From: Thiocapsa roseopersicina
GTDB taxonomy: Bacteria > Pseudomonadota > Gammaproteobacteria > Chromatiales > Chromatiaceae
Direction of reading: 5' to 3'
Assembly (NCBI RefSeq): GCF_900106925.1
Contig: NZ_FNNZ01000011.1
Span: 62,001-126,000, forward strand
Length of the DNA stretch: 64,000 nucleotides
Shown: one piece after another, positions 50,920-60,698 of the stretch
Layout: each line of letters starts with the position of its first letter
How positions within the stretch are numbered: the first letter of the stretch is position 1
Notes under the pieces: generated by a model
What the model saw: only the letters and a program-made list of their open reading frames with translations
Database searches by the model: none
Told to the model about the DNA's origin: nothing
Made by a program: the position numbers and the translations under genes

Positions 50920-50995
50920 TCTCGAACGGTCGGCCGGAGATCCGGCCGATGGATGGCCGCGCTTCGCGTCGGCGCGAGGCGCGATCAGAGGTTTT

Positions 50996-52300
50996 TCAGA
51001 ACTGGGCCTCTTCGGTCGAGCCGGTCAGGGCCGTCACCGAGGATGCGCCGCCTTGAATTGTCGTGGTGACGTCGTCGAAGTAGCCGGCGCCGACCTCCTG
51101 CTGATGCGACACGAAGGTGTAGCCCTTCTCGCGCGCAGCGAACTCGGGCGCCTGTACCTTCTCGACATAGTGGCGCATGCCTTCGCCGCGGGCGTAATCG
51201 TAGGCGAGGTCGTACATGTTGAACCACATGCTGTGGATGCCGGCCAGCGTGATGAACTGGTACTTATAGCCCATGTCGGCGAGCTCGTCCTGGAACTTGG
51301 CGATGGTGGCATCGTCGAGGTTCTTCTTCCAATTGAAGGACGGCGAGCAGTTGTAAGCCAGCAGCTTGTTGGGGTTCTGCGCGAGAACCGCTTGCGCGAA
51401 CTCGCGGGCGAAGCCAAGGTCCGGGGTGCCGGTCTCGCACCAGACCAGGTCGGCGTAAGGCGCATAGGCCAGACCGCGGCTGATCGCCTGCTCCAGACCA
51501 TTGCGGACCATATAGAAACCGTCGTCGGTGCGTGCGCCGGTGACGAACGGACGGTCGTTGTCGTCGACATCGGAAGTCAGTAGATTTGCCGCCTCGGCAT
51601 CGGTGCGGGCCAAGAGCAGGGTCGGGACACCCATGACGTCGGCGGCGAGCCGCGCGGCGACCAGCTTCTGAACCGCCTCGCGGGTCGGCACCAGCACCTT
51701 GCCGCCCATGTGGCCGCACTTCTTGACGGCGGCGAGCTGGTCCTCGAAATGCACGCCGGAGGCGCCCGCGGCGATCATGTTCTTCATCAGCTCGAAGGCA
51801 TTGAGCACGCCGCCGAAGCCGGCCTCGGCATCCGCAACGATCGGCAGGAAGTAGTCGATATAGCCTGCGTCACCCGGCTCGATGCCCTTCGACCATTGGA
51901 TCTCGTCGGCGCGCTTGAAGGCGTTGTTGATGCGCCGCACCATGGTGGGCACGGAGTCGTAGGCGTAGAGTGACTGGTCCGGATACATGGTCTCGGAGGT
52001 GTTGCCGTCCGCGGCGACCTGCCAGCCGGACAGATAGATCGCCTCGATCCCGGCCTTGGCCTGCTGCATCGCCTGGCCACCCGTCAGAGCGCCCATGCAG
52101 TTGACGTAGCCTTTCTTCGCCTCGCCGTGAACCAGCTTCCACAGCTTCTCGGCACCGCGCTTAGCGTAGGTCTGCTCGGGTTGGACCGAGCCGCGCAGAC
52201 GCACGACATCCTCGGCGGAGTAGCCGCGGGTCACGTCGGTCCAGCGGGGGTTTTCGGCCCAGTCTTGCTTCAGGGCTTGGATCTGTTCTTGGCGGGTCAT
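50996..52300 (-). CDS. aceA: Isocitrate lyase
   Basis: It splits isocitrate to glyoxylate and succinate, the entry step of the glyoxylate shunt. The 434-residue product is the normal length for the bacterial short form. The catalytic [14 protein letters not shown] motif (about residues 196-209) is intact, and [25 protein letters not shown] and [13 protein letters not shown] mark the substrate site. It ends with a typical terminator and starts divergently from pdxH. Together with aceK it implies acetate-type growth; malate synthase is not in the window. Confidence 0.96.
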   Translation of the reverse strand: MTRQEQIQALKQDWAENPRWTDVTRGYSAEDVVRLRGSVQPEQTYAKRGAEKLWKLVHGEAKKGYVNCMGALTGGQAMQQAKAGIEAIYLSGWQVAADGNTSETMYPDQSLYAYDSVPTMVRRINNAFKRADEIQWSKGIEPGDAGYIDYFLPIVADAEAGFGGVLNAFELMKNMIAAGASGVHFEDQLAAVKKCGHMGGKVLVPTREAVQKLVAARLAADVMGVPTLLLARTDAEAANLLTSDVDDNDRPFVTGARTDDGFYMVRNGLEQAISRGLAYAPYADLVWCETGTPDLGFAREFAQAVLAQNPNKLLAYNCSPSFNWKKNLDDATIAKFQDELADMGYKYQFITLAGIHSMWFNMYDLAYDYARGEGMRHYVEKVQAPEFAAREKGYTFVSHQQEVGAGYFDDVTTTIQGGASSVTALTGSTEEAQF

Positions 52301-52501
52301 GGTGGTGCTCCCAATGAGTCTTTTAGCCGATCCGCTCGACCTTGCCGTGCAGGGTCGTCCCGGCGGGGTTCAGTGGTGTACCCCTATAGGATCGCAGATG
52401 TTTGACCGTCCTACTCGGTCTTAAAGCGGAAAACTACCGGTGCTTCGACCATTTGGCGAGGCAATTATCCTAATTTTCTTTATTGTTTTTGATAATTTTC
52501 A
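52301..52501. promoter_or_regulatory. Divergent promoter region of aceA and pdxH
   Basis: About 200 bp. The part next to pdxH is unusually AT-rich for this genome (CCTAATTTTCTTTATTG, then TTTTTGATAATTTTC up to the ATG). This is where a promoter for pdxH should lie; there is no visible Shine-Dalgarno before its ATG, so the mRNA may have a short or leaderless 5' end. Confidence 0.45.
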
Positions 52502-53140
52502 ATGAACGCTGACGCATTCAGGATAGAAGCGATGGAGCAGGGCCTTTCGCGGAGCAGTCTCGATCCGGATCCGATCCGTTTGTTCGAGCAGTGGTACACC
52601 GCCGCGATCGAGACGGCGCTGCCCGAGCCCAACGCCATGAGCCTCTGCACGGTGGACGAGGGCGGTCAGCCCTACGTCCGCACCGTCTTGCTCAAGCTCT
52701 TCGACCGCCAGGGGTTTGTCTTTTTCACCAACTTCGAAAGCCGCAAGGCCCGGCAGATCGACCGCAACCCGCAGGTCGCCGCACTCTTCCCCTGGGTGGC
52801 GTTGGCGCGGCAGGTCCAGATCACGGGACGTGCCGAACGCATTCCGACCGCGGAATCACTGCGTTACTTCGCCACCCGGCCGCGCGGCAGCCAGATCGGC
52901 GCCTGGTCGTCGCCGCAGAGTCAGGTGATCACCTCGCGGTCGTTGCTCGAGGCCAAGGTCGCGGAGATGAAGCAGCGGTTCGCGCACGGCGAGATCCCGC
53001 TCCCGGACTTCTGGGGCGGCTATCGCATCGTTCCGAGCAGGATCGAGTTCTGGCAAGGGCGCGAGAGTCGGCTGCACGACCGTTTCCTCTACACCCGTGA
53101 CCCCGGCGGATCCTGGGGGATCGAGCGGCTCGCGCCTTAA
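52502..53140 (+). CDS. pdxH: Pyridoxamine 5'-phosphate oxidase
   Basis: It oxidises pyridoxine or pyridoxamine 5'-phosphate to PLP with FMN and oxygen. The 212-residue product has PDIRLFEQW-like DPIRLFEQWYTAAIE, then RTVLLKLFDRQGFVFFTNFE and SRKARQIDRNPQVAALFPW, the FMN-binding core, and the C-terminal PSRIEFWQGRESRLHDRFLY. All are diagnostic of PdxH. The TAA stop at 53138-53140 lies inside the terminal inverted repeat of the adjacent element. Confidence 0.95.
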   Translation: MNADAFRIEAMEQGLSRSSLDPDPIRLFEQWYTAAIETALPEPNAMSLCTVDEGGQPYVRTVLLKLFDRQGFVFFTNFESRKARQIDRNPQVAALFPWVALARQVQITGRAERIPTAESLRYFATRPRGSQIGAWSSPQSQVITSRSLLEAKVAEMKQRFAHGEIPLPDFWGGYRIVPSRIEFWQGRESRLHDRFLYTRDPGGSWGIERLAP

Positions 53141-53330
53141 ACCGCGTCCAGAGCGAGATGCTGATTTTCGAGTGAGCTCGACGTTTGTTGCAACCACAGC
53201 CCTTAGCGGGGGCGCGGTTTAAAATTATATATTTCTCAATATCTTAAACTGCAACAGATCTAACGGTCGTCGAATCTGCCGGAGTCGATCCCATCCAAAA
53301 ACATCGCATACCGCGCTGGGCGCGGTTTAG
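53137..53330. repeat. Tandem of two stop-codon-associated inverted-repeat elements next to pdxH
   Basis: Units at 53137-53222 (86 bp) and 53244-53330 (87 bp) are separated by a 21-bp AT-rich spacer. The left end, TTAAACCGCGTCC, supplies the pdxH stop. The whole 194 bp is close to identical to 5344-5537 downstream of sthA, including lengths and spacer size, so one copy derives from the other or both from a shared source. Confidence 0.82.
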
Positions 53331-53372
53331 ACGGGAGGTCAGAGCGGCTGCGGCGATTCGGGCCACCTCGGC

Positions 53373-53978
53373 TCAAAGCGCTCCGGCGTCCGTCAAGAGC
53401 CGGTGAACGGCCTCTGCGACCTGCCGATAACCGGCCGCGTTCGGATGGATTTGATCGGCCTTCAGATCACGGTCTGCGACGACATCGGCCAGCACCTCGT
53501 CCTCGAGCGGGACCTCGAGCTCGTCCGCCAGCTCTCGATAGAGCGGATGGGTGCCGAGCAACAACGCAGGCTTAGGGATGCCGAGCAGCACGACCGATGC
53601 GCCCCGGTCGCGCGCGAGCAACACCATCTGCCGGAGATTGGCCTTGGTCAGCTCCAGGTCGCGCCTGCGCAGCATGTCGTTGCCGCCGTGACCGAGGATC
53701 ACCAGACTCGGTTGCACGGCGTCGAGCACGCTCGGCAGCCGTGCGAGACCGGCATCGCTCTCCTCCCCCGGTACACCGGCGTTTACCACCTCGCGGCCGC
53801 TCGATAGCGCCAGGATCTCGGCGAAACCCTCGCCGTCGCCTGCCCCGGTACCGCGTGTGAGGCTGTCGCCGAAGGCCAGGATGACCGCGTCGCTCGGCAA
53901 CCGCGGCAGATCGGGCGCGCGGCTGCAGCCGACGAGCAGCAGCACGGTCAACGCAAGGATCAGAACGCGATGGGGCAT
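53373..53978 (-). CDS. GDSL-family esterase lipoprotein (TesA-like)
   Basis: The 201-residue product starts at ATG 53978. A lipoprotein signal ends in LLLVGC with C18, so it should be lipid-anchored. The SGNH hydrolase blocks are present: ILAFGDSLTRG with S39, GVPGEESDAGL, GHGGNDMLRR and DQIHPNAAGYRQ, giving the Ser, Gly, Asn and Asp-His catalytic set. It is close to arylesterase/TesA proteins that hydrolyse esters and thioesters. The natural substrate is unknown. Confidence 0.88.
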   Translation of the reverse strand: MPHRVLILALTVLLLVGCSRAPDLPRLPSDAVILAFGDSLTRGTGAGDGEGFAEILALSSGREVVNAGVPGEESDAGLARLPSVLDAVQPSLVILGHGGNDMLRRRDLELTKANLRQMVLLARDRGASVVLLGIPKPALLLGTHPLYRELADELEVPLEDEVLADVVADRDLKADQIHPNAAGYRQVAEAVHRLLTDAGAL

Positions 53979-54031
53979 CTCGCTCACGCGTCCCGCATCG
54001 GGATCAGGACATCGGGTCCGTCGCCGCCTCA

Positions 54032-54427
54032 TTACCCCACCACCCGACGCCAATAGCTCATGCGCCAGTAATAGAGGACGGTGGTGTCCGGCCAGGGATA
54101 GGAGTCGGCGTACGGGGTTCCGCGCATGGGTTGCTCGATGTTGTCGCGCAAGGGATCAAGGGGTCGCCAGCCGTCGTCGATGGTTTCGCCGTCGACCGGG
54201 GCGCGGGTGTTGCCGATGCTCCGGCGCTCGGACGCGCCGTAGTCGCGAAAATTCTGTTGAGCCTCTTCCAGGCTCACGGTGTTGCTGCTGCCCGGCATTC
54301 GGGCGAAGCGCAATTGGGTCAGATCGTCCTCCCAGCCGCAGATCGGGCAGACCTGGTGGAAGCCCGGTTCGCGATCATGGACGCGGTAGCCGCAGCAGGG
54401 GCAGGGGAATTTGGTCTCGTCGGTCAA
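54032..54427 (-). CDS. CPCC-family cysteine-rich protein
   Basis: The 131-residue cytoplasmic protein has FPCPCCGYRVHDREPG and QVCPICGWEDD, the paired CxxC motifs of the CPCC family, which probably bind zinc. The rest is Arg/Trp/Tyr-rich (DTTVLYYWRMSYWRR). Function is unknown; homologues are often near toxin or immunity genes, but nothing here supports that. It is followed by the GDSL gene after 53 bp on the same strand. Confidence 0.82.
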   Translation of the reverse strand: MTDETKFPCPCCGYRVHDREPGFHQVCPICGWEDDLTQLRFARMPGSSNTVSLEEAQQNFRDYGASERRSIGNTRAPVDGETIDDGWRPLDPLRDNIEQPMRGTPYADSYPWPDTTVLYYWRMSYWRRVVG

Positions 54428-54826
54428 TACGATCTCCGTGTGAGTCGGGGTGGCGCATGCTTCAGGCTCCAGCTTTCAGCCTCCAGCCTCCAGCCATCAG
54501 CTCTGAGCTTTCAGCCGCAAGCCACCGGAACACTGGCCTCGCGACGGCGTGACGCCCAACGAAAAAGGGGCGCAAGCGCCCCTTCGTTTTCTTCCATACC
54601 CTCGGAGCGGCGCCTAAGCCCTGTCCGATCTGACATGCGACCTCGGTGATAACAGTCGCGGGTAGGGTGGACGAGCGAGAGCGACGTCCACCGAGACCTG
54701 CGCCGGCGTTGGTGGACTGCGCTGCGCTTAACCTACAGTGCTTGTGCAGCCTACAGCGCGTGTCCACCCCGGGATGCTTGTTGGCCCTCGATGCGATCGG
54801 CGACGAAGCCGGATCCCGAAACCATC
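54428..54826. other. Intergenic region with terminator and short repeats
   Basis: About 400 bp. GCTCCAGC/CCTCCAGC-type low-complexity repeats lie at 54470-54520. A hairpin at 54564-54583 (AAGGGGCG and CGCCCCTT, with A- and T-runs on its sides) is a likely terminator of the fba operon. GGTGGACG and CGTCCACC at about 54667-54692 form another dispersed palindrome shared with 40736. No gene is evident. Confidence 0.5.
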
Positions 54827-54914
54827 CTAAACCGCGTCCGCTCCGACGCTTACTGATGCCCCGAGACCAAGCCTCAAGCGAAAACAGCGCATATCGCACC
54901 AAGACGCGGTTTAG
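54827..54914. repeat. 88-bp stop-codon-associated inverted-repeat element (fba copy)
   Basis: It runs from CTAAACCGCGTC (54827-54838) to GACGCGGTTTAG (54903-54914), a perfect 12-bp terminal inverted repeat. The right end supplies the TAA stop of fba on the minus strand. Its inner sequence GCGAAAACAGCGCAT recurs, inverted, in the prc copy. Confidence 0.78.
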
Positions 54915-55975
54915 TTGACCTTAGGCTCGAGCTCGCCCTTGGCATACCGATCGGTCATGGCCTCCAGAGACATGGGCGTGATCTTGCTGGCATTGCCGGC
55001 GGTGCCGAAGGCTTCGTAGCGTGCCTTGCAGATGCCCTTCATGGCCTTGGTGGCGGCGATGAAGTATTTGCGCGGATCGAATTCCTTGGGGTTTTCGGCC
55101 AGGAACTTGCGGATGGCGCCGGTGGAGGACATGCGCAGGTCGGTATCGATGTTGACCTTGCGCACGCCGTTCTTGATGCCTTCGACGATCTCCTCGACCG
55201 GCACGCCGTAGGTCTCGCCCATGTCGCCGCCGTACTGATTGATGATGGCCAACCAATCCTGCGGGACCGAGGAGGAGCCGTGCATCACCAGATGGGTGTT
55301 GGGGATGCGCTTGTGGATCTCGCGCACGCGCTCGATGGCGAGGATGTCGCCGGTGGGCGGACGGGTGAACTTGTAGGCGCCGTGCGAGGTGCCGATGGCG
55401 ATGGCGAGTGCGTCCACACCGGTCTTCTTCACGAAGTCCGCGGCCTCTTCCGGATCGGTCAGGAGCTGGCTGTGATCGAGCGTGCCCTCGGCGCCGATGC
55501 CGTCTTCTTCACCGGCTTGACCGGTCTCCAAAGATCCCAAGCAGCCCAGCTCGCCTTCGACCGAGACGCCGCAGGCATGAGCCATCTCGACGACGCGACG
55601 GGTGACCTCGACGTTGTACTCGTAGGAGGTCGGGGTCTTGCCGTCTTCACCGAGCGAGCCGTCCATCATGACGGACGAAAAGCCGAGTTGGATCGAGCGC
55701 TGGCAGACCGCCGGCGAGGTGCCGTGGTCCTGATGCATGCACACGGGGATGTGCGGCCATTCCTCGATGGCGGCTAGGATCAGGTGGCGCAGGAAGGGGG
55801 CGCCGGCATATTTGCGCGCACCGGCGGAGGCCTGCACGATCACGGGAGAATCCGTCTCGTCGGCGGCCTCCATGATGGCGCGCATCTGCTCGAGGTTGTT
55901 GACGTTGTAGGCGGGGACGCCGTATTGGTGCTCGGCGGCATGGTCGAGCAATTGACGCAGCGAAATCAGGGCCAT
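54911..55975 (-). CDS. fba: Fructose-bisphosphate aldolase, class II
   Basis: It joins dihydroxyacetone phosphate and glyceraldehyde 3-phosphate (and erythrose 4-phosphate in the Calvin cycle). The 354-residue product is the zinc-dependent CbbA/FbaA type: [14 protein letters not shown] holds two metal-binding histidines' region, [12 protein letters not shown] the glutamate, and [13 protein letters not shown] and [10 protein letters not shown] the others. It is the last gene of the minus-strand carbon cluster, 63 bp after pyk, and its stop lies in a hairpin element. Confidence 0.95.
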   Translation of the reverse strand: MALISLRQLLDHAAEHQYGVPAYNVNNLEQMRAIMEAADETDSPVIVQASAGARKYAGAPFLRHLILAAIEEWPHIPVCMHQDHGTSPAVCQRSIQLGFSSVMMDGSLGEDGKTPTSYEYNVEVTRRVVEMAHACGVSVEGELGCLGSLETGQAGEEDGIGAEGTLDHSQLLTDPEEAADFVKKTGVDALAIAIGTSHGAYKFTRPPTGDILAIERVREIHKRIPNTHLVMHGSSSVPQDWLAIINQYGGDMGETYGVPVEEIVEGIKNGVRKVNIDTDLRMSSTGAIRKFLAENPKEFDPRKYFIAATKAMKGICKARYEAFGTAGNASKITPMSLEAMTDRYAKGELEPKVN

Positions 55976-56038
55976 GTGGATTCTCCTCGTATCGGACTGA
56001 CAGCTAAAAACGGGCGGTGGGGCAACAAAACCCCGGAC

Positions 56039-57481
56039 TCAATCCTTCGTCAGGAGCTTGTGCTCGCCGACCCGCATGATCTTCATGATATTGGTTTGAC
56101 CTTCAACCCCCGAGCGATCGCCCTTGGTGATGATCACCAGGTCGCCGTCGCGGACCGTGCCGCGTCGCATCAGCTCCTCGATCACCTCGCAATTCACCTC
56201 GTGGATGTCCGTGCTGGCGACATCGAAGCTTACCGGATAGACACCGCGAAGAACCCTGACTTTTCGACGGGTTGGGGCGGAGCGGGTGATGGCGTAGATC
56301 GGGATCCCGGAGCGGATGCGCGACATCCATTTCACCGTCGAGCCGGTCTCGGTCAAAGCGGCGATCGCCTTGACGCCCAGATGGTTGGCGGTGTACATGG
56401 CGGCCATGGCGATGGCCTCGTCGACGCGGCCGAAGACCGAATCGATCCGGTGTCCCGAGCGCGTGACATGCTTCTCCGCTTCGAGACAGATGCGGTCCAG
56501 CGCCTCGACCACCTTGGCCGGGTTCTTTCCGATCGAGCTCTCTGCGGAGAGCATGACCGCATCCGTGCCGTCCAGCACTGCATTGGCGACATCGAAGACC
56601 TCGGCCCGAGTCGGGATGGGGTTCTCGATCATGGACTGCATCATCTGGGTCGCGGTGATGACGACGCTGTTGAGCTCGCGGGCGCGGTTGATCAGCATCT
56701 TCTGCGCGGCCGGCAGCTCCGCGTCGCCGATCTCCACGCCCAGATCCCCACGCGCGACCATGATGACGTCGGCTGCGTTGATGATGTCGTCGATCGCCCG
56801 GAGTGACTCGGCGCGCTCGATCTTGGCGACGATGCCGCCGTGACCGCCGGCCTCGTAGAAGAGTTCGCGAGCCAGCCGGACGTCGTCGCCGTTGCGCACG
56901 AAGGAGACGGCCAGATAGTCCGCGTCGATCTCGGCCGCGAACCGGATGTCTTCCTGGTCCTTCTCGGTCAAGGCTGGGGCCGACAGACCGCCGCCCTTCT
57001 TGTTGATGCCCTTGTTGTTGGACAGGGCGCCGCCGACGACCACCTTGCAGTCGATCCGCCCGCCGCTCACCGCGTCCACCCACAGCTCGATCGCACCGTC
57101 GTCGAGCAGGAGCGTGTCGCCGTGCCGAACGTCGTCGACCAGCTCGGGGTAGGTGGTTCCGACCCGATTGCGATCGCCGGCATCCAGAGGGCAGTCGGCG
57201 TCGATGGCGAAGCCCTCGCCCCGCACGAGCAGTATCGGGCCGTCGGCGAACTTGCCGATGCGGATCTTGGGTCCCTGCAGATCCATGAGGACCGCGATCT
57301 CGCGCCCGGCCGCGGCCGCACGTTCGCGGATCCGCTCGGCACGCTCGCGATGCCGGTCGTGGGTGTCGTGCGACAGATTGAGACGGACCACGTCCACCCC
57401 GGCGGCGATGATCTCGTCCATCACCGATACGGGGTCGGTCGCGGGGCCGAGCGTGGCAACGATCTTCGTGCGTCTTGGCAT
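56039..57481 (-). CDS. pyk: Pyruvate kinase
   Basis: It converts phosphoenolpyruvate and ADP to pyruvate and ATP. The 480-residue product starts at ATG 57481 (MPRRTKIVATLGPATDPV). Key segments are VVRLNLSHDTHD, MDLQGPKIRIG, the K-bearing GIVAKIERAESL, DVIMVARGDLGVEIG and VVITATQMMQSMIENPIPTR. Length and motifs fit PykA/PykF. It lies 96 bp downstream of pgk and 63 bp upstream of fba on the same strand. Confidence 0.96.
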   Translation of the reverse strand: MPRRTKIVATLGPATDPVSVMDEIIAAGVDVVRLNLSHDTHDRHRERAERIRERAAAAGREIAVLMDLQGPKIRIGKFADGPILLVRGEGFAIDADCPLDAGDRNRVGTTYPELVDDVRHGDTLLLDDGAIELWVDAVSGGRIDCKVVVGGALSNNKGINKKGGGLSAPALTEKDQEDIRFAAEIDADYLAVSFVRNGDDVRLARELFYEAGGHGGIVAKIERAESLRAIDDIINAADVIMVARGDLGVEIGDAELPAAQKMLINRARELNSVVITATQMMQSMIENPIPTRAEVFDVANAVLDGTDAVMLSAESSIGKNPAKVVEALDRICLEAEKHVTRSGHRIDSVFGRVDEAIAMAAMYTANHLGVKAIAALTETGSTVKWMSRIRSGIPIYAITRSAPTRRKVRVLRGVYPVSFDVASTDIHEVNCEVIEELMRRGTVRDGDLVIITKGDRSGVEGQTNIMKIMRVGEHKLLTKD

Positions 57482-57577
57482 GTATAGCCTCCGGCTGCCG
57501 GCCTCAGGCCTCCAGTCCCGGCTTCCGAGCAAATCGCCGGAGGCTGGAGGCTGGTGGCAGGAGGCGAGTTGCGCTGA

Positions 57578-58759
57578 TCAGTCCTTCGCCCGGGCCTCGA
57601 GCATGGCCACCGCAGGCAGCGTCTTACCCTCCAGGTATTCCAGGAAGGCGCCTCCGGCGGTGGAGATGTAGGAGACCTTGTCGTAGATGTCGTACTTCTG
57701 GATCGCCGCGATGGTGTCGCCGCCGCCGGCCAGGCTGAAGCCCGGTGCCTCGGCGATGGCCATCGAGACCGTCTTGGTCCCGCCGCCGAACTGATCGAAC
57801 TCGAACACGCCGACCGGGCCGTTCCAGACGATGGTCCCCGCCTTGGCGATGACCTCGGCCAGCTCCTGCGCCGACCTGGGGCCGATATCGAAGATCATGT
57901 CGTCTTCGGTAACATCGGCGACGTCCTTGGTGACGGCCGGCTCGTTCTCGTCGAACTTCTTGCCGCAGACCACGTCGACCGCGATCGGGATGCTCGCGCC
58001 GCGCGCCGTCATCTTCTCCATCAGCGCCTTGGCGGTGGGGATCAGGTCATGCTCGCAGAGCGACTTGCCGACCGGAAACCCGGCTGCGGCGAGGAAGGTG
58101 TTGGCGATGCCGCCGCCGACCACGAGCTGATCGACCTTCTCGGAGAGGGCCTCCAGCACGGTCAGCTTGGTCGAGACCTTGGAGCCGCCGACGATTGCAA
58201 CCATCGGGCGCGCCGGAGCGGCGAGCGCCTTCTGGAGCGCGTCGAGCTCCTCGGCAAGCAGCAGTCCCGCGCAGGCGACCGGTGCCTGTTGGCCGACGCC
58301 GTGCGTGGATGCCTGGGCGCGATGGGCCGTGCCGAAGGCGTCCATGACGAAGACGTCGCAGAGTGCGGCATACTGCTTGGCGAGGTCTGCATTGTCCTTG
58401 CCTTCGCCTTTGTTGAAGCGGACGTTTTCCAGCAGGACCAACTCGCCGTCGGCAACCTCGGGGGCCTGCTCGAGATAATCACGCACGACCCGGACTTCGC
58501 GGCCCAGCTTGGCGCCGAGTGTATCGGCGACGGGCTTGAGCGAATCGGCCTCGGAAAAGACGCCTTCCTCGGGGCGGCCCAGATGCGACATCACCATCAC
58601 CTTGGCACCGGCCTTCATGCAATGCTCGAAGGTCGGCATGGAGGCGGTGATGCGCGCATCGGAGGTGACCTTGCCGCCCTTCACGGGGACATTGAGGTCG
58701 GAGCGGATCAGCACCCGCTTCCCGGCGAGATCGAGATCGGTGAGCTTGATGAAGGACAT
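57578..58759 (-). CDS. pgk: Phosphoglycerate kinase
   Basis: It transfers phosphate between 1,3-bisphosphoglycerate and ADP; in the Calvin direction it uses ATP to phosphorylate 3-phosphoglycerate. The 393-residue protein has [52 protein letters not shown] and the C-terminal [12 protein letters not shown]. It is normal length. The upstream gap toward gap holds the toxin-antitoxin remnant. Confidence 0.96.
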   Translation of the reverse strand: MSFIKLTDLDLAGKRVLIRSDLNVPVKGGKVTSDARITASMPTFEHCMKAGAKVMVMSHLGRPEEGVFSEADSLKPVADTLGAKLGREVRVVRDYLEQAPEVADGELVLLENVRFNKGEGKDNADLAKQYAALCDVFVMDAFGTAHRAQASTHGVGQQAPVACAGLLLAEELDALQKALAAPARPMVAIVGGSKVSTKLTVLEALSEKVDQLVVGGGIANTFLAAAGFPVGKSLCEHDLIPTAKALMEKMTARGASIPIAVDVVCGKKFDENEPAVTKDVADVTEDDMIFDIGPRSAQELAEVIAKAGTIVWNGPVGVFEFDQFGGGTKTVSMAIAEAPGFSLAGGGDTIAAIQKYDIYDKVSYISTAGGAFLEYLEGKTLPAVAMLEARAKD

Positions 58760-58914
58760 AGCGAAGCCTCTGTATCGAATTGAGATGGAAAGCGTTCAGG
58801 CCCAAGGTGTGCCTTGCCTGAAAACTCTCGTAGACCGCACGACCGGTGCCGAGAATACGGCTACCAGCCTCTAAACCTTGCGTCCTCCTGTGCCGCGCGG
58901 AGACGAAGATCAAA

Positions 58915-59182
58915 CTACGGAAAAAATCGGTAAATCTCCTTTCGATCCGCGACGATGGCCAGGACCAAAATCTCGCCGTCGAATGTCATTCCCACCCGAT
59001 AAGCGCCGAAGCGTGCTTTGTAACAGGCGTCGTACCCTTTCATCTTCTCGATCTTTCCGGTCGAGGCAATCGTCTCGGCGCGAGGCAAGTCTTCAAATGC
59101 GAACTGCTCGATCGATGCCCCTTTTGCTTGATGGAATCTTCGCGAGCTGTTTAAGGAATGCCTTCCGGTAGGCGACCTTCAT
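58915..59182 (-). pseudogene. Frameshifted RelE/ParE-type toxin gene
   Basis: The frame starts at ATG 59182, overlapping the antitoxin stop as ATGA, and reads MKVAYRKAFLKQLAKIPSSK before running to a stop after about 29 codons. After removing one base in the AAAAGGGG run (minus strand, 59118-59125), reading continues IEQFAFEDLPRAETI, KMKGYDACYKARFGAYRVGM and VADRKEIYRFFP to TAG 58915-58917. This is a complete RelE/ParE toxin of about 88 residues. The total length is 3n+1, which confirms a single-base shift. It is either inactivated, read by slippage at the homopolymer, or a sequencing error. Confidence 0.75.
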
Positions 59183-59376
59183 TCGGCCTTCGTCAGCGTC
59201 GCGTAGTACTCACGAGCATGGGTCAAATCCAGACCATCATCCGAATCCTCGGCTATGAGCTCGGCAAGTCCGTAGTTTTCGAGAATCTCCTCTAGCTTTT
59301 CGAAGGTGTCGATGTCGATCTGCACGGCCACCTTGCGATTCTCGTCGTCAATCACGTATCGACGCTTGAGCTCCAT
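59179..59376 (-). CDS. Antitoxin partner of the frameshifted RelE/ParE-type toxin
   Basis: The 65-residue acidic protein starts at ATG 59376, with GGAGG upstream. It reads KVAVQIDIDTFEKLEEILEN, then a Glu/Asp-rich C-terminus that would wrap the toxin. The N-terminal strand-helix (YVIDDENRKVAVQID) looks like a DNA-binding domain of the Phd/RelB kind. Its stop overlaps the toxin ATG. The pair is wedged between gap and pgk in the carbon cluster. Confidence 0.7.
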   Translation of the reverse strand: MELKRRYVIDDENRKVAVQIDIDTFEKLEEILENYGLAELIAEDSDDGLDLTHAREYYATLTKAE

Positions 59377-59430
59377 TGGGTCGTGCCTCCTCGGCGATTT
59401 CGGGTTCTTCACGGGTCATTAAGCCAGGCC

Positions 59431-59482
59431 GCGCGGGCGAAACGCCCGCGCTCCCGACATCATCGCGCTTCGCGAGCGCGAT
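59431..59482 (-). terminator. Two hairpins downstream of gap
   Basis: GCGCGGGCG at 59431-59439 pairs with CGCCCGCGC at 59443-59451 (AAA loop), and ATCGCGCT at 59462-59469 pairs with AGCGCGAT at 59475-59482. They sit within 60 bp after the gap stop codon and could reduce readthrough into the toxin-antitoxin pair and pgk. Confidence 0.5.
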
Positions 59483-59489
59483 CCTCGGA

Positions 59490-60506
<1,017 letters not shown>

Positions 60507-60698
60507 TTAGCGAATAAAAACCTTCGGTGCTCGAACCTCGGCCTCCCGGCGCAGGATGGTCGGGTGACCGAAGGTGCGAGCCCAAAAACAAACGATCGGT
60601 GGGCGCGTAGGCTGCCGCGCTTGGATGCCGAAACGATGCAACGCCGGCCGCCGAACGCTCGATTGTCCGGCGGCCCATGCGCGAGACAGCCGGTTAAA

